Shown piece by piece: positions 46,640 to 55,751 of a stretch of DNA of 64,000 nt. The translations under genes and the position numbers were made by a program. The DNA comes from Thermoplasmata archaeon (lineage in GTDB: Archaea; Thermoplasmatota; Thermoplasmata; Thermoplasmatales; Thermoplasmataceae): the NCBI GenBank assembly GCA_021797355.1, contig JAJZZX010000001.1, forward strand, positions 186,001-250,000. Direction: 5' to 3'. The notes below the pieces were generated by a model. The model did no database searches. It was given only the letters and a program-made list of their open reading frames with translations, and was not told the DNA's origin. How positions within the stretch are numbered: the first letter of the stretch is position 1; each line of letters starts with the position of its first letter.

Positions 46640-47389
46640 ATGGCAAGCATGATTGATGCCGGATTTATTGTTGTTGGACACAGAGGCCTGTCGGGGAAAA
46701 AAACGGAAAACACCATAGAGTCCTTTAAGGCGGCGGCAATGGCTGGGGCCAGGGCTGTGGAGCTAGACGTTCAGCTTTCCAGGGATGGGGTCCCCGTCGT
46801 CTTCCATGATTTCAGCACCAGCAGGCTCTGCAGTATTGATAAGCGAATTATTGACATGAGCCTGGCCGGCATCAAAGAATTGAGAATTGCCGGCAAATGG
46901 GAGATACCAACCCTGACGGAGGTCTTTAACGCCATTCCAGGGACCCACATTTTTGTAGAGCTGAAAGTATCGTTCTCCAGCAGCAGGGAAGAAAAACTGG
47001 CACTTTGCAGGGCAGTCCGCAATGCAGTATTAAAGGGCAGATCGGAAAACCGGGTCACCATAATTTCTTTCGATCCTGAATCGCTCTTATTGTATGGGGA
47101 GCTAGACAGGAAGGCTTTGCTTGGGCTTGACTACGATTCTGAATCTGTCGGCTACCTTGAAAATCATGGGCAAAGGATTCAAGACCTCCTTTCCAGGTTC
47201 AGAATACTGCTCCCAGACCATGAATTTCACAGCGAGGAAAATCTGTCAGATCTTGTTCGAACCGGCAAGCGGATATTACCTTGGACTGTCAACAGCCACG
47301 CACGAGCCGCCAAGTTAAAGGAAATTGGGGCAGCAGGGATAATTACAGACAATGCCGATGAGATGATCGATCTTGACACTGATTCCTGA
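46640..47389 (+). CDS. glycerophosphodiester phosphodiesterase
   Basis: A 249-residue TIM-barrel GDPD. Catalytic motifs are VVGHRG, KTENTIESFKAAAMAGARAVELDVQLSRDGVPVVFHDF (general acid/base His and metal Glu/Asp), HIFVELKV, and the closing GAAGIITDNADEM. It releases glycerol phosphate from deacylated phospholipid head groups. No signal peptide, so cytoplasmic. The frame is open back into the previous gene, but ATG 46640 is supported by an ATTAATATAATC box at 46612-46623 and by homology. Confidence 0.9.
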   Translation: MASMIDAGFIVVGHRGLSGKKTENTIESFKAAAMAGARAVELDVQLSRDGVPVVFHDFSTSRLCSIDKRIIDMSLAGIKELRIAGKWEIPTLTEVFNAIPGTHIFVELKVSFSSSREEKLALCRAVRNAVLKGRSENRVTIISFDPESLLLYGELDRKALLGLDYDSESVGYLENHGQRIQDLLSRFRILLPDHEFHSEENLSDLVRTGKRILPWTVNSHARAAKLKEIGAAGIITDNADEMIDLDTDS

Positions 47390-47435
47390 AGGGTAAGATG
47401 AAAGGTTTTTAAGTTCACTAGGGTTTTGTCACGCG

Positions 47436-49112
47436 ATGAGGGTAGATGTCGCTTTCATGCATGCACCCAGCATATATGACTTCAGGAAGCGGCATCTCAG
47501 GGAGGGCCCCATAGGCGACGTGATACCTTCCACTCCTCTATTTGAAATGTACCCTGTCGGTTTCATCAGCATGCTGAACCATCTGATAGAGAACGGATAC
47601 AGTGGGAGAATTTCCAACCTGGCAGTCCTCATGCTTTCTGATGACAGATTCGATGTGGAGAAATACGTCAAGAACATTGAAGCGGATATATTTGGCATTG
47701 ACCTTCACTGGCTCCCTCATGTTCATGGGGCATTTGAGATCGCCAAAATGATCAGGCGTCTGCATCCAGAAAGCAAAATACTGATGGGCGGTTTTTCGTC
47801 AACATATTTTGCAGAGGATATTCTGAAAGAGAACAGCGCAGTTGATTTTATTCTAGCTGGAGATTTTGTGGAGAAACAACTTGTTTCACTGGTAGATTCC
47901 GTTCAGAAGGGCCGGGATCTTGGCAATGTGCCGAATCTTGTTTTCCGTGACGGCAGCGGAATAAAGCGCAACCCCCCGCTAAAGGATGAGGATCCCTGCG
48001 AATCTGTGTTCATAAATTACCGTGTACTTGTCAGGAACTCAATAATCCACCATGATATCAGGGGACACCTTCCCTACTATTCATGGATAACGAACCCGGT
48101 TGCAATGACGCTGATACAGAGGGGGTGCCAGTATAACTGCGGTTTTTGCGGAGGCTCCAACTTTGCATACAAGGCAAAGTATTTCCCATCCTCCCCGGTC
48201 AGAAGGTCGCCTGAGAGAATTGCAGATGAGCTCCAGGCGGTAAAGGAAACAATAAATTCCCCAGTCTTCATAGCTGGCGACATCAACCAGGCAGGTGAAA
48301 AGTACTACACCAGACTATTTGAGGAGATAAGGAGCCGCGGGCTGGACATGCCTCTTCTCACGGAATATTTTGTGCCTCCCGATGGTGATTATTTCTCAAG
48401 CTTGTCAAAGTACGTTGGAGATTTTTCATGTGAGATATCTCCAGATTCTTCAATCCAGAAGATAAGAAACGAAACTGGAAGATTCTATTCCAATGAAGAC
48501 CTGGAAAAATCAATAGGCTTGGCTCGGCAGTACGGATCAAAAAAATTTGACGTGTACTTCTCCATAGGCCTCCCATTCCAGACAAAAGAAGATGTCCTGA
48601 AGGACGTTTCATATTCCGAGAGGATCATCAAGGAATACAGCACTCCGGAAATGCCTGTCTATGCCTTCATCTCCCCTCTAGCTCCATTTCTTGATCCCGG
48701 ATCGCTCTTCTACGAAATGCCTGATCGATATGGCTTTACAATCCACGCCAGACACATAATGGACTACTACAATCTTCTGGACAGAGGAAGATCATGGGAC
48801 GATTTCCTGAACTATGAGACCAAATGGATGTCAAAGAAGGACATGGTGGATGCTACATACCTTTCCGGGATAAAGATGGTGGAAGTAGGAAGTAGGCTTG
48901 GTTATATCGAATATAACGAGAAAGAGAAAATAGTAAACAATATAATGAGTTATATGAATGGTGAAGAATATACTCCACATGAGGATAAAAGCCATCACCT
49001 CACTTACCTCGTTAAGGAAATAGACTGGTCAAGAAAGCATGGGATTACCGGGGTCTCGCTTATGGTCTTCCTCTATTCTGTTTACGAGAGAATGAGAAGA
49101 GCGGTTGGGTAA
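47436..49112 (+). CDS. B12-binding radical SAM protein (Ta0216-like)
   Basis: A 558-residue protein with an N-terminal cobalamin-binding Rossmann-like domain (about residues 1-150; DIFGIDLHWLPHVHG, ILMGGFSSTYFAEDIL, FILAGDFVEKQ). A radical SAM domain follows, with its cluster motif RGCQYNCGFCGG at C231, C235 and C238. It resembles the Ta0216-type B12/radical SAM family first named from Thermoplasma; the family call is from memory, not a search. The C-terminal 150 residues are family-specific. The reaction is unknown; class B enzymes of this build often methylate unactivated carbons. Confidence 0.85.
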   Translation: MRVDVAFMHAPSIYDFRKRHLREGPIGDVIPSTPLFEMYPVGFISMLNHLIENGYSGRISNLAVLMLSDDRFDVEKYVKNIEADIFGIDLHWLPHVHGAFEIAKMIRRLHPESKILMGGFSSTYFAEDILKENSAVDFILAGDFVEKQLVSLVDSVQKGRDLGNVPNLVFRDGSGIKRNPPLKDEDPCESVFINYRVLVRNSIIHHDIRGHLPYYSWITNPVAMTLIQRGCQYNCGFCGGSNFAYKAKYFPSSPVRRSPERIADELQAVKETINSPVFIAGDINQAGEKYYTRLFEEIRSRGLDMPLLTEYFVPPDGDYFSSLSKYVGDFSCEISPDSSIQKIRNETGRFYSNEDLEKSIGLARQYGSKKFDVYFSIGLPFQTKEDVLKDVSYSERIIKEYSTPEMPVYAFISPLAPFLDPGSLFYEMPDRYGFTIHARHIMDYYNLLDRGRSWDDFLNYETKWMSKKDMVDATYLSGIKMVEVGSRLGYIEYNEKEKIVNNIMSYMNGEEYTPHEDKSHHLTYLVKEIDWSRKHGITGVSLMVFLYSVYERMRRAVG

Positions 49113-49202
49113 TAGGTTATCTTTACATGATAGGCGAATTGTTTATAACCCAGTAACTGATAAAATTCTGAGAATTCATTTTATAATGAGGAGTTGATAT
49201 GA

Positions 49203-49658
49203 ATGAATTTTGACCGGAAACTAAGTAAAATCCTTTGCGCTGTTGATTTTTCTGAGGAATCCCTAAAGGCTGTGGAATTCGCATACAGCATTATAGTTCC
49301 ACGCAACGATTCCACGCTATATCTCCTTAACGTTGTAAAACCAGTCTATGCACCAATTGGTGACGGTTCAGGTGCGGCTGAGATATTGGTTGAGGAGAAT
49401 GACCAGATGCTCAGGGAAGCAAGAGAGAAAATTGAAAGCTTGGCAAGGGACATCCGCTCAAACGGCTTCGAGAAAGTCCATGGTATTGTAAGGTCTGGTG
49501 AACCAGTGGTAGCCATTCTTGATACAGTGAATGAATTCAAGATTGACCTTGTCGTAATGGGCAACAAGAAACATGGCTTCAAAAAGGGAATACTTCTAGG
49601 TTCTGTTTCTGAAAGGGTATCAGCTAATTCACCTGTCTCAGTGCTAATAGTCCGATAA
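49203..49658 (+). CDS. universal stress protein (UspA)
   Basis: A 151-residue single-domain Usp. The N-terminal KILCAVDFSEESLKAVEFAYSI and the ATP-binding loop LVVMGNKKHGFKKGILLGSVSERVSANSPVSVLIV (G-x2-G-x9-G-S/T type) are clear. The first ATG at 49199 leads to an immediate stop, so ATG 49203 is used; GAGGAGTTGAT upstream may serve as a Shine-Dalgarno. It sits next to the P3A ATPase gene, convergent with it. Confidence 0.9.
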   Translation: MNFDRKLSKILCAVDFSEESLKAVEFAYSIIVPRNDSTLYLLNVVKPVYAPIGDGSGAAEILVEENDQMLREAREKIESLARDIRSNGFEKVHGIVRSGEPVVAILDTVNEFKIDLVVMGNKKHGFKKGILLGSVSERVSANSPVSVLIVR

Positions 49659-49911
49659 CAGGCCTGCCCAGTTGTGGTCGGAAAGGTTCATCCCTTTTCT
49701 CTTTAAGCAGTCCCAAAAAGAATAATGCACATCCAGGCCTTGTTATAAAGCACTGCTAAGATGTTGATAAATGCGGACTGCGATATGAACGAGCAATTTT
49801 TGTTGCTCACAACTGGTACTCATTAAAAGTTGAAGATGATTAAGGATTTCTGCGTAGTATGGATGGCACAGATAAATGCCTGAAGTGATTTGAAATATGG
49901 ATTCCCTATTT
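49659..49911. other. intergenic region with a stem-loop
   Basis: These 253 bases lie between convergent genes. A perfect hairpin GAGCAA (49792-49797) / TTGCTC (49804-49809) has a T-rich loop. It is preceded by a TATA-like TTATAAAGC at 49743-49751. A 21-codon frame from 49760 overlaps the hairpin but has nothing to support it. The hairpin may be a terminator for uspA or part of a small RNA. Confidence 0.35.
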
Positions 49912-52332
49912 TCACAACTCGTAATGCCTGAAAACTGAATTCTTGAAAGCATCTATAATGAACATGGATAAAAAGGTAAGAATCAGCACAAAAAGGACAT
50001 CCTGAATTGGTATGGGCGTAACCAGGATCCCTCTCCATGAAATCAAGATTACAAATAGAATATCCCCAATAGACGCAGCCATAAGCCATTTTCCGGGTTT
50101 AGATTTCCAAAATCTTGTTCTCTCCCTAACCATGTAAACCGTGAACTGTCCCGAGAAGACAAGCATATCGAATATGTATGTGTGAATCTGGCTCTGGTTG
50201 AGGCCCAACCTCATGCCAGCAAGCAAAATTATGAATGATTCCAGGACAACTGGAATTGCCAGGCCTACTGAAGTGCCAATTATTGACCCTACCCTCCATC
50301 TTTCAGGTTTTTTCGAGAAATTTACAGTGTCAGTTGCTATTGACATTGTTACAAAATCATTCGCGAACAGGAGCAGAATGACATCAAAAGGGGTTGTAAC
50401 GAAAAACCTGAAAATGAAGAAAGCTGTTGTAAGAAATACAGATACCTGGACGGTCTTTATTATCTTATTTAGTGTATATGTAAGCATCCTCTGGTATATC
50501 TTGCGGCCGTCCTCCACTGCTGAAACAATGTCCCTTAATCCTTCATGCGTCAGGACAATGCTGGCAGACGCCTTTGCAACATCAGTGGCCGAGGCAACGG
50601 CTATTCCAACCTCAGCCTGCTTCAATGCAGGAGCATCGTTCACGCCGTCCCCTGTCATGCCGGTAACATGGCCTCTTGCCTGGAGAGATTTTACAATCCT
50701 GAATTTATCCTCGGGGAACACTTCAGCAAATGCTGCACATTCCTCTACTGGCTTGGTTCCGGCTTCAATTTCCCCCACACTGCAAATGCCGCTTCCCAGC
50801 CCAACCTCTCGGGCAATTTCCGTGGCGATTGGGGTGGAATCCCCTGTAATCATCTTAGCCCTGACACCTAGGCCAGAGAGCTTCTCAATTAATTCCCTGG
50901 AATCCGGCCTGGGGGGATCATTGAGGGGTATTATCCCGCAAAATTTCCAGTTTCCATTTTCCCTGACTGCCACACCTATTGTTCTGTATCCCCTTTTCGC
51001 CAAGTCCATAACATTAGGCATCACAGTGTCTTTTACTTCCTCGCCACACATTGCAGATATGACCTGAGGCGCGCCCTTTGCAACAGTAATCTTTGCGCCA
51101 TTTATGATACAATCCGATTCGGTTCTCTTCGTTTCAGGTGAGAATGGCCTATAATCAACAATTTTGTATGGGGTCACGTCAATTCCTTTTGACCTGCCAT
51201 ATCGTATAACTGCCAGATCGATGGTGTCCAAACTGGATTCGTCAGAGGCAAGCATTGCATAGGTCATCAGATCATGTAAATCGCATCCGAATGGTACCGG
51301 ATCTCTTGCAGTAAGCAAATTCTGTGTAAGCGTACCCGTCTTATCGAAGCAGATTGTGTCCATGGAAGCCGCATCTTCCACAGCGCTTAGTCTGGTCACA
51401 AGTGCCCCCTTTTCTGCAAGATCAAGGGCACCATAAGCTGTTGCAATTGTGAACGTCGCTGGTAGGGCAACGGGTATTGATGCAATAAGCACAACCAGTG
51501 AGAATGGAACAGTCTCCACTATTGGGACTTTGTAGATGAAGGAGAATGCAAGAAGTGCTGAAACTAGGATAACATCAATGAGTGCAAGATACCTTACAAT
51601 TCCAAGTATAAGTTGCTGAAGATGTGACTCCGATTTTGCCCGGCTGACCAGTTCGGCTGTCTTGCCATAGTAGGTATGCTCTCCTGTGGCTACCACAAGG
51701 CAAGTTGACTCGCCCCTTCTCACTACCGATCCTGAGTAGAGCCCACTGTCTGTCCCTCTTGTAACTGGATTAGATTCCCCGGTGAGGGCGGACTGATCAA
51801 CCTCAACATAACCTGAGATGATAACTACATCAGCGGGAACGACATCACCCATTCTCAAATGTATGATATCGCCAGGGACAAGCTCTGCCGCTGGCAGCAG
51901 GGTCCAAACCCCATCACGGATAACGCGAGAAGCCACGGAGATCTTGCTGCTAAGCAATTCAACGGCATCACTTGCCTTTGATTCTTGAAAGAAGCTTACC
52001 AGACTATTGAAAACAAGAAGCGAAATGATTATGTATGTGTCAAGGGTCTTGCCTATGATAAAGGTAAGAATTGCTGTTATTTCGAGCATCCAGGGAACTG
52101 GGGCCCAGAATTTGCTCAAAAATACAATGGCTCGAGATTGTTTTTTCCTCCTTATTGTATTTTCTCCATATTCCAGCAGTCTGCTGCCAGCTTCCTTAGA
52201 GCTCAGACCAGCAGTGGATGTATTCAATTTCTGCATTGCCTGATTTGCAGAGAGTCCATCAAGCTGTTCACTCAATAGGGCACTTCCTTTTGTTCTCACC
52301 AAATTCAGAGATTTAAAGCGTAAAGGTTCCAT
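49912..52332 (-). CDS. P-type ATPase, P3A proton pump-like
   Basis: An 806-residue cation pump of the plasma-membrane H+-ATPase (P3A) type. Landmarks are the actuator segment VDQSALTGESNPVTRG, helix 4 IASIPVALPATF, the phosphorylated Asp D330 in CFDKTGTLTQN, the nucleotide-domain KGAPQVISAM, and the hinge TGDGVNDAPALKQAEVGIAV. No extended N-terminal metal-binding domain is present. In an acidophile it would export protons for pH homeostasis at ATP expense. It is divergent from the DUF981-like gene. Confidence 0.92.
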   Translation of the reverse strand: MEPLRFKSLNLVRTKGSALLSEQLDGLSANQAMQKLNTSTAGLSSKEAGSRLLEYGENTIRRKKQSRAIVFLSKFWAPVPWMLEITAILTFIIGKTLDTYIIISLLVFNSLVSFFQESKASDAVELLSSKISVASRVIRDGVWTLLPAAELVPGDIIHLRMGDVVPADVVIISGYVEVDQSALTGESNPVTRGTDSGLYSGSVVRRGESTCLVVATGEHTYYGKTAELVSRAKSESHLQQLILGIVRYLALIDVILVSALLAFSFIYKVPIVETVPFSLVVLIASIPVALPATFTIATAYGALDLAEKGALVTRLSAVEDAASMDTICFDKTGTLTQNLLTARDPVPFGCDLHDLMTYAMLASDESSLDTIDLAVIRYGRSKGIDVTPYKIVDYRPFSPETKRTESDCIINGAKITVAKGAPQVISAMCGEEVKDTVMPNVMDLAKRGYRTIGVAVRENGNWKFCGIIPLNDPPRPDSRELIEKLSGLGVRAKMITGDSTPIATEIAREVGLGSGICSVGEIEAGTKPVEECAAFAEVFPEDKFRIVKSLQARGHVTGMTGDGVNDAPALKQAEVGIAVASATDVAKASASIVLTHEGLRDIVSAVEDGRKIYQRMLTYTLNKIIKTVQVSVFLTTAFFIFRFFVTTPFDVILLLFANDFVTMSIATDTVNFSKKPERWRVGSIIGTSVGLAIPVVLESFIILLAGMRLGLNQSQIHTYIFDMLVFSGQFTVYMVRERTRFWKSKPGKWLMAASIGDILFVILISWRGILVTPIPIQDVLFVLILTFLSMFIIDAFKNSVFRHYEL

Positions 52333-52476
52333 TTATCCAGCCAGTAGAGGGGAATCCAGAATCTCTAGAATGGTTACGAACTTCTTTTCATTCTTGTCCT
52401 ATATATAAAAGTCTATGCTAATTTGTGAGGAATTCGATTTAACTCAATCCGGGCGATTTAAATCCGGTGATAAACA

Positions 52477-53061
52477 ATGGCACTGTTTATAGATTCTCTG
52501 GCGGTGATGCTCATTGGTCTAGCCATGGGTACATTTCTCGGTGCCTTCTATTTCTTCTTCCGGGCAAGAGGAAACGAGCAGCAGATACACAATCTGGTTT
52601 TTCCTGCTCTGGCAATAGGATTCTTTGACTTTGTAAGCGGCTACGAGATGTCGTTCACCTGGCCGCTGCCCAGCGGATATAACATGTTATTTGGAGATCC
52701 ACTGCTTCTGTTCGGTCTTTTGCTCATAGTTTCGGCCGTAATGATCTACAAGAATGCCAGCCTTGGGCTTGTGCCACTGCTGTTTGTTCTGCTTGGCATA
52801 TATGTTCTAGTTGGCGCATACAGCATAGTGCAGCAGAACCTTGAGACCGGTGAGAACCTGATTACTGCAATGGGCCTCTATCTCTTTGATGGCATTGGCG
52901 CCATACTTGCACCTGTTCTATACGTAAGGCCAGAAGGAAACGGAAGATGGCTCTACTACTTGGAATGGGTTATACTGGGTATCGGGACAATATTTGCACT
53001 GGTCATAGGATACATTGCACTTAATGGTCACTTGATAGACTTTGCAAAGTATTTCCCATAA
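52477..53061 (+). CDS. DUF981-like membrane protein
   Basis: A 194-residue protein with about six membrane helices. The pattern matches the archaeal DUF981 membrane family as I remember it: an early DSLAVMLIGLAMGTFLGAFYFFFRAR, then SGYEMSFTWPLPSGYNMLFGDPLLLFGLLLI, then a Tyr/Gly-rich helix. Function unknown. It is divergent from the P3A ATPase gene across 144 bases, and a smaller membrane protein follows 53 bases later, possibly cotranscribed. Confidence 0.75.
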   Translation: MALFIDSLAVMLIGLAMGTFLGAFYFFFRARGNEQQIHNLVFPALAIGFFDFVSGYEMSFTWPLPSGYNMLFGDPLLLFGLLLIVSAVMIYKNASLGLVPLLFVLLGIYVLVGAYSIVQQNLETGENLITAMGLYLFDGIGAILAPVLYVRPEGNGRWLYYLEWVILGIGTIFALVIGYIALNGHLIDFAKYFP

Positions 53062-53114
53062 ATTTTTTTAATGATAAATTTTATAATAAGTGTTGTTATA
53101 GAACATAGGATAAT

Positions 53115-53645
53115 ATGGGTAGAGGAAGCACAGGTGCAAAAGCAGGGGCTGTAGCAGGCATAATCTATGGCATACTTGGTGCCGTATTCGGAATTGTCGT
53201 ATTGACCATAGAGAAGAGTGCAATAATTTCGGCATTGAATTCTTATCTGAGTAATTTGTCTTCCACTGGCATATCAGTTTCAGGACTCACAGCAACTGGA
53301 TTGTATAACACTGAATTTATTACAGCACCAATTGTCGCCTTATTTGAAGGCATAATCGGAGGCCTCATACTGGGAGCCATATTTGGGGTGGCTGTGCATC
53401 GGATTCCAGGTAGGAACGACAAAGTAAAAGGCATTGCCTTCGGGATTATTTTATGGCTCATTTTTGACGTTTTGCTGGGCCTTGCAAACAGGGCAGAATT
53501 CGGCAATAGTTATTATTTACTCAGTGTCGGGTTTGGCATCATTTCCGTAGTTGTGTACGGTTATTTCCTGGGCGATCTCTTTGGAAGATGGTGGCACGAA
53601 CCCTCTTTGCAGGCAGAACCGGATAGCTTCAAGATAAACCAATGA
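53115..53645 (+). CDS. glycine-rich membrane protein, unknown function
   Basis: A 176-residue protein with about four helices. Helix 1 is glycine/alanine-rich (GAKAGAVAGIIYGILGAVFGIVVL), helix 2 is FEGIIGGLILGAIFGVAVH with two GxxxG-type motifs, and two more helices follow. The extracellular loop between 1 and 2 is Ser/Thr-rich. It is not a family I can name. It has a TATA-like TTTTATAATAAG about 30 bases upstream and so may have its own leaderless transcript. Confidence 0.6.
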   Translation: MGRGSTGAKAGAVAGIIYGILGAVFGIVVLTIEKSAIISALNSYLSNLSSTGISVSGLTATGLYNTEFITAPIVALFEGIIGGLILGAIFGVAVHRIPGRNDKVKGIAFGIILWLIFDVLLGLANRAEFGNSYYLLSVGFGIISVVVYGYFLGDLFGRWWHEPSLQAEPDSFKINQ

Positions 53646-53748
53646 AAACAAAAACTTCAATCTGAAATTAAAAACTTACCATATTTTCATTTTTTCAGGG
53701 AATACGAATTTTAAATTCTGGATTATCATTTTATTGATAGTGGAAGAG

Positions 53749-53833
53749 TGCAGGGGATGGGATTTGAACCCACGTATCCCTACGGAACCAGACCCTCAAT
53801 CTGGCGCCTTTGACCAATCTCGACAACCCCTGC
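53749..53833 (-). tRNA. tRNA-Leu (anticodon GAG)
   Basis: Read on the minus strand, GCAGGGG pairs with CCCCTGC and the discriminator is A (53749). The D arm is GTCGAGATTGGTCAAAGGC, the anticodon stem CCAGA/TCTGG with loop TTGAGGG (anticodon GAG), and the T arm TGGGTTCAAATCCCA. A long variable arm (TTCCGTAGGGATACG) marks class II leucine tRNA. No intron. A TATA-like AAATAAATATCC lies upstream (about 53858-53870). Confidence 0.95.
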
Positions 53834-53945
53834 TTGGAGTTACGCCATTGAAATGCCGGATATTTATTTTTGCCTGACAAGCTCGTTTCAGGTCAAATGA
53901 CGCTTACCTAGATAATATTAGATATTGTGAGGTGCTTTACCAGTC

Positions 53946-54392
53946 ATGAAATGGATAACCCGCGAAAGGGCCATGGTTGACAGGATAGCCTGTCCTTGGC
54001 TCATCACGAGATTTATTGATCAAAACCCTGAATTCGTGTTTGTCCCCTCTGGTGAGGTCCACAAGGCAGCCAGGGAACTAGGAGCCATACCATTTGATGT
54101 TGAGGGAGCTGAGCTAAATCACTTTCACGAGAACGGAAAGGAATACGTAACTTTTGATGCCTTCATAAGGAAATACAGGCTTGAGGACCCTGCTCTGACC
54201 ACACTTGCGGAAATCGTAAGATCAGCAGATGCCCACGATCGCGAGCTAATACCGGAAGCTGAAGGGTTAAAGGCAATAGCCACAGGGTTCAGATTAATAT
54301 CCAGAAACGACTACGAAAACATGTCAAAACAGTTTCCTGTCTACGACGCCTTGTATGAATATTGTAAATCAAAGGTCAGGGCGCACAGTTAG
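53946..54392 (+). CDS. ChrB C-terminal-domain-like protein
   Basis: A 148-residue protein matching the C-terminal domain of ChrB chromate-resistance proteins. The signature is RERAMVDRIACPWLITRFIDQNPEFVFVPSGEV, then IPFDVEGAELNHF, then FDAFIRKYRLEDPALTTLAEIVRSADAHD...GLKAIATGF. Stand-alone copies are common in archaea and bacteria and no chromate transporter is nearby, so a chromate role should not be assumed. Confidence 0.85.
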   Translation: MKWITRERAMVDRIACPWLITRFIDQNPEFVFVPSGEVHKAARELGAIPFDVEGAELNHFHENGKEYVTFDAFIRKYRLEDPALTTLAEIVRSADAHDRELIPEAEGLKAIATGFRLISRNDYENMSKQFPVYDALYEYCKSKVRAHS

Positions 54393-54529
54393 ATCCGCTC
54401 ATTATAAAATTAATATACGCTTACCATTTATTCTATGCAGTCTGAAATGAAAGTCCAAATTTTATCTGTTAAGTTAAACCATAATTCGGAAGTTGCCCCA
54501 TCAGTAAGGATGCTTGCAGGTGGTCACAG

Positions 54530-55708
54530 GTGAAAGCACCTGCAAGTAAGGCATACATAGTAGATGCAATAAGAACCCCAATAGGAAAAAGAAATGGATC
54601 ACTCCAGGCAATCCACCCTGTGGATCTATTGGGAAACCTTGTCAATGGCGAGTTAAGAAGGGTGGGAGTTGATGCGGAAAATTATGATGACATAATTGTT
54701 GGGTGCGTGAGCCAGGCTGGGGATCAGGGATTCAATATAGCTAGGAATGCCTGGCTTTCTGCCGGGCTTCCAGAATCAGTTCCAGGAACGACTGTTGACA
54801 GACAGTGTGGCTCAAGCCTCCAGGCGGCCACCTTTGCAGCCCAGGCAGTAATGTCTGGCGTGGAGCATCTAATAATGGCCGGAGGCGTGGAATCGATGTC
54901 AAGAGTCCCCATGGGAAGCACAATAAACAGCAGTGGAAATCCAATAACTCTGGGCCTTTCTGTCCGGTACGGCTTGGACAAGGAGTGGTTTAGCCAGGCG
55001 TACGGCGCAGAACTTATAGCCAGGAAATATGGTTTCAAGAGGGACGAGCTTGACGAATTCAGCTACCTCAGCCATTTAAAAGCCAGTTCTGCGCGGTCCA
55101 TAACAATGCGGGAACTTATGCCTGTCCAGGCAGACACATCCGGGGATGGGGATATCATAACGATTCTGGATCATGACGAAGGAGTAAGGGAAAAACCTGA
55201 CCTTGAGAAGATGAAGGCTCTTCCACCTGCTTTCAAGGGCCTTAACTTTATCACGGCTGGCAACTCCAGCCAGATATCAGATGGAGCCAGCGTGTCTGTG
55301 ATAGCTTCAGAAGAAGCGCTTGATAAGTATTCTCTGCATCCGCGCGCGGAGATACTTTCTATGGCCGCCGTTGGTGTAGATCCTGTAACAATGCTCACGG
55401 GTCCAATACCTGTAACCAAAAAGGTCCTTGAAAGGGCTGACCTTTCAATAAATGATATAGATATCTTTGAGGTGAATGAGGCATTTGCACCTGTTGTGAT
55501 GGCCTGGCAGAAGGAATATGGGGTTCCTTGGGACAGGATAAATGTTCATGGGGGAGCAATAGCAATAGGCCATCCACTAGGCGCAACCGGAACCAGAATA
55601 CTGGCAACGGCACTCAACGCAATGGAGAGCAGAAACAAAAAGGTAGCCCTAATTGCAATATGCGAGGGTGGTGGAATGGCAAATGGGATGATACTCAGAG
55701 CTATCTGA
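54530..55708 (+). CDS. acetyl-CoA acetyltransferase (thiolase)
   Basis: A 392-residue thiolase-fold enzyme. The acyl-accepting Cys is in VDRQCGSSLQAATFAAQAV, the catalytic His in NVHGGAIAIGHPLGATG, and the second Cys in AICEGGGMANGMI. It probably interconverts two acetyl-CoA and acetoacetyl-CoA, or works in fatty acid breakdown; the direction is not clear. The start is GTG at 54530, directly before the conserved AYIVDAIRTPIGKRNG. No HMG-CoA synthase or DUF35 partner is adjacent, unlike the usual archaeal mevalonate cluster. Confidence 0.9.
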   Translation: MKAPASKAYIVDAIRTPIGKRNGSLQAIHPVDLLGNLVNGELRRVGVDAENYDDIIVGCVSQAGDQGFNIARNAWLSAGLPESVPGTTVDRQCGSSLQAATFAAQAVMSGVEHLIMAGGVESMSRVPMGSTINSSGNPITLGLSVRYGLDKEWFSQAYGAELIARKYGFKRDELDEFSYLSHLKASSARSITMRELMPVQADTSGDGDIITILDHDEGVREKPDLEKMKALPPAFKGLNFITAGNSSQISDGASVSVIASEEALDKYSLHPRAEILSMAAVGVDPVTMLTGPIPVTKKVLERADLSINDIDIFEVNEAFAPVVMAWQKEYGVPWDRINVHGGAIAIGHPLGATGTRILATALNAMESRNKKVALIAICEGGGMANGMILRAI

Positions 55709-55728
55709 AAATCAGAGCTATCTGAAAA
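55695..55728. repeat. perfect 17-base tandem duplication at the thiolase stop
   Basis: The unit TCAGAGCTATCTGAAAA occurs twice in a row (55695-55711 and 55712-55728). The first copy carries the thiolase stop codon. Each unit is itself a small hairpin (TCAGA-GCTA-TCTGA) followed by AAAA. It looks like a recent slippage duplication of a hairpin. Confidence 0.9.
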
Positions 55729-55751
55729 AATGTGATTATTTATCACATTTT
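55727..55751. terminator. bidirectional hairpin between thiolase and nrdJ
   Basis: AAAATGTGAT (55727-55736) and ATCACATTTT (55742-55751) form a perfect ten-base inverted repeat with a five-base spacer. It sits between the convergent thiolase and nrdJ genes, with T-rich 3' arms on both strands. The last codons of nrdJ (Cys-Asp-Lys-stop) lie within it. A shared terminator is the simplest reading. Confidence 0.65.

Noticed and set aside
49760-49825. 21-codon frame over the hairpin at 49792-49809
   Set aside because: No Shine-Dalgarno, no similarity to any known small protein, and the hairpin explains the sequence better.
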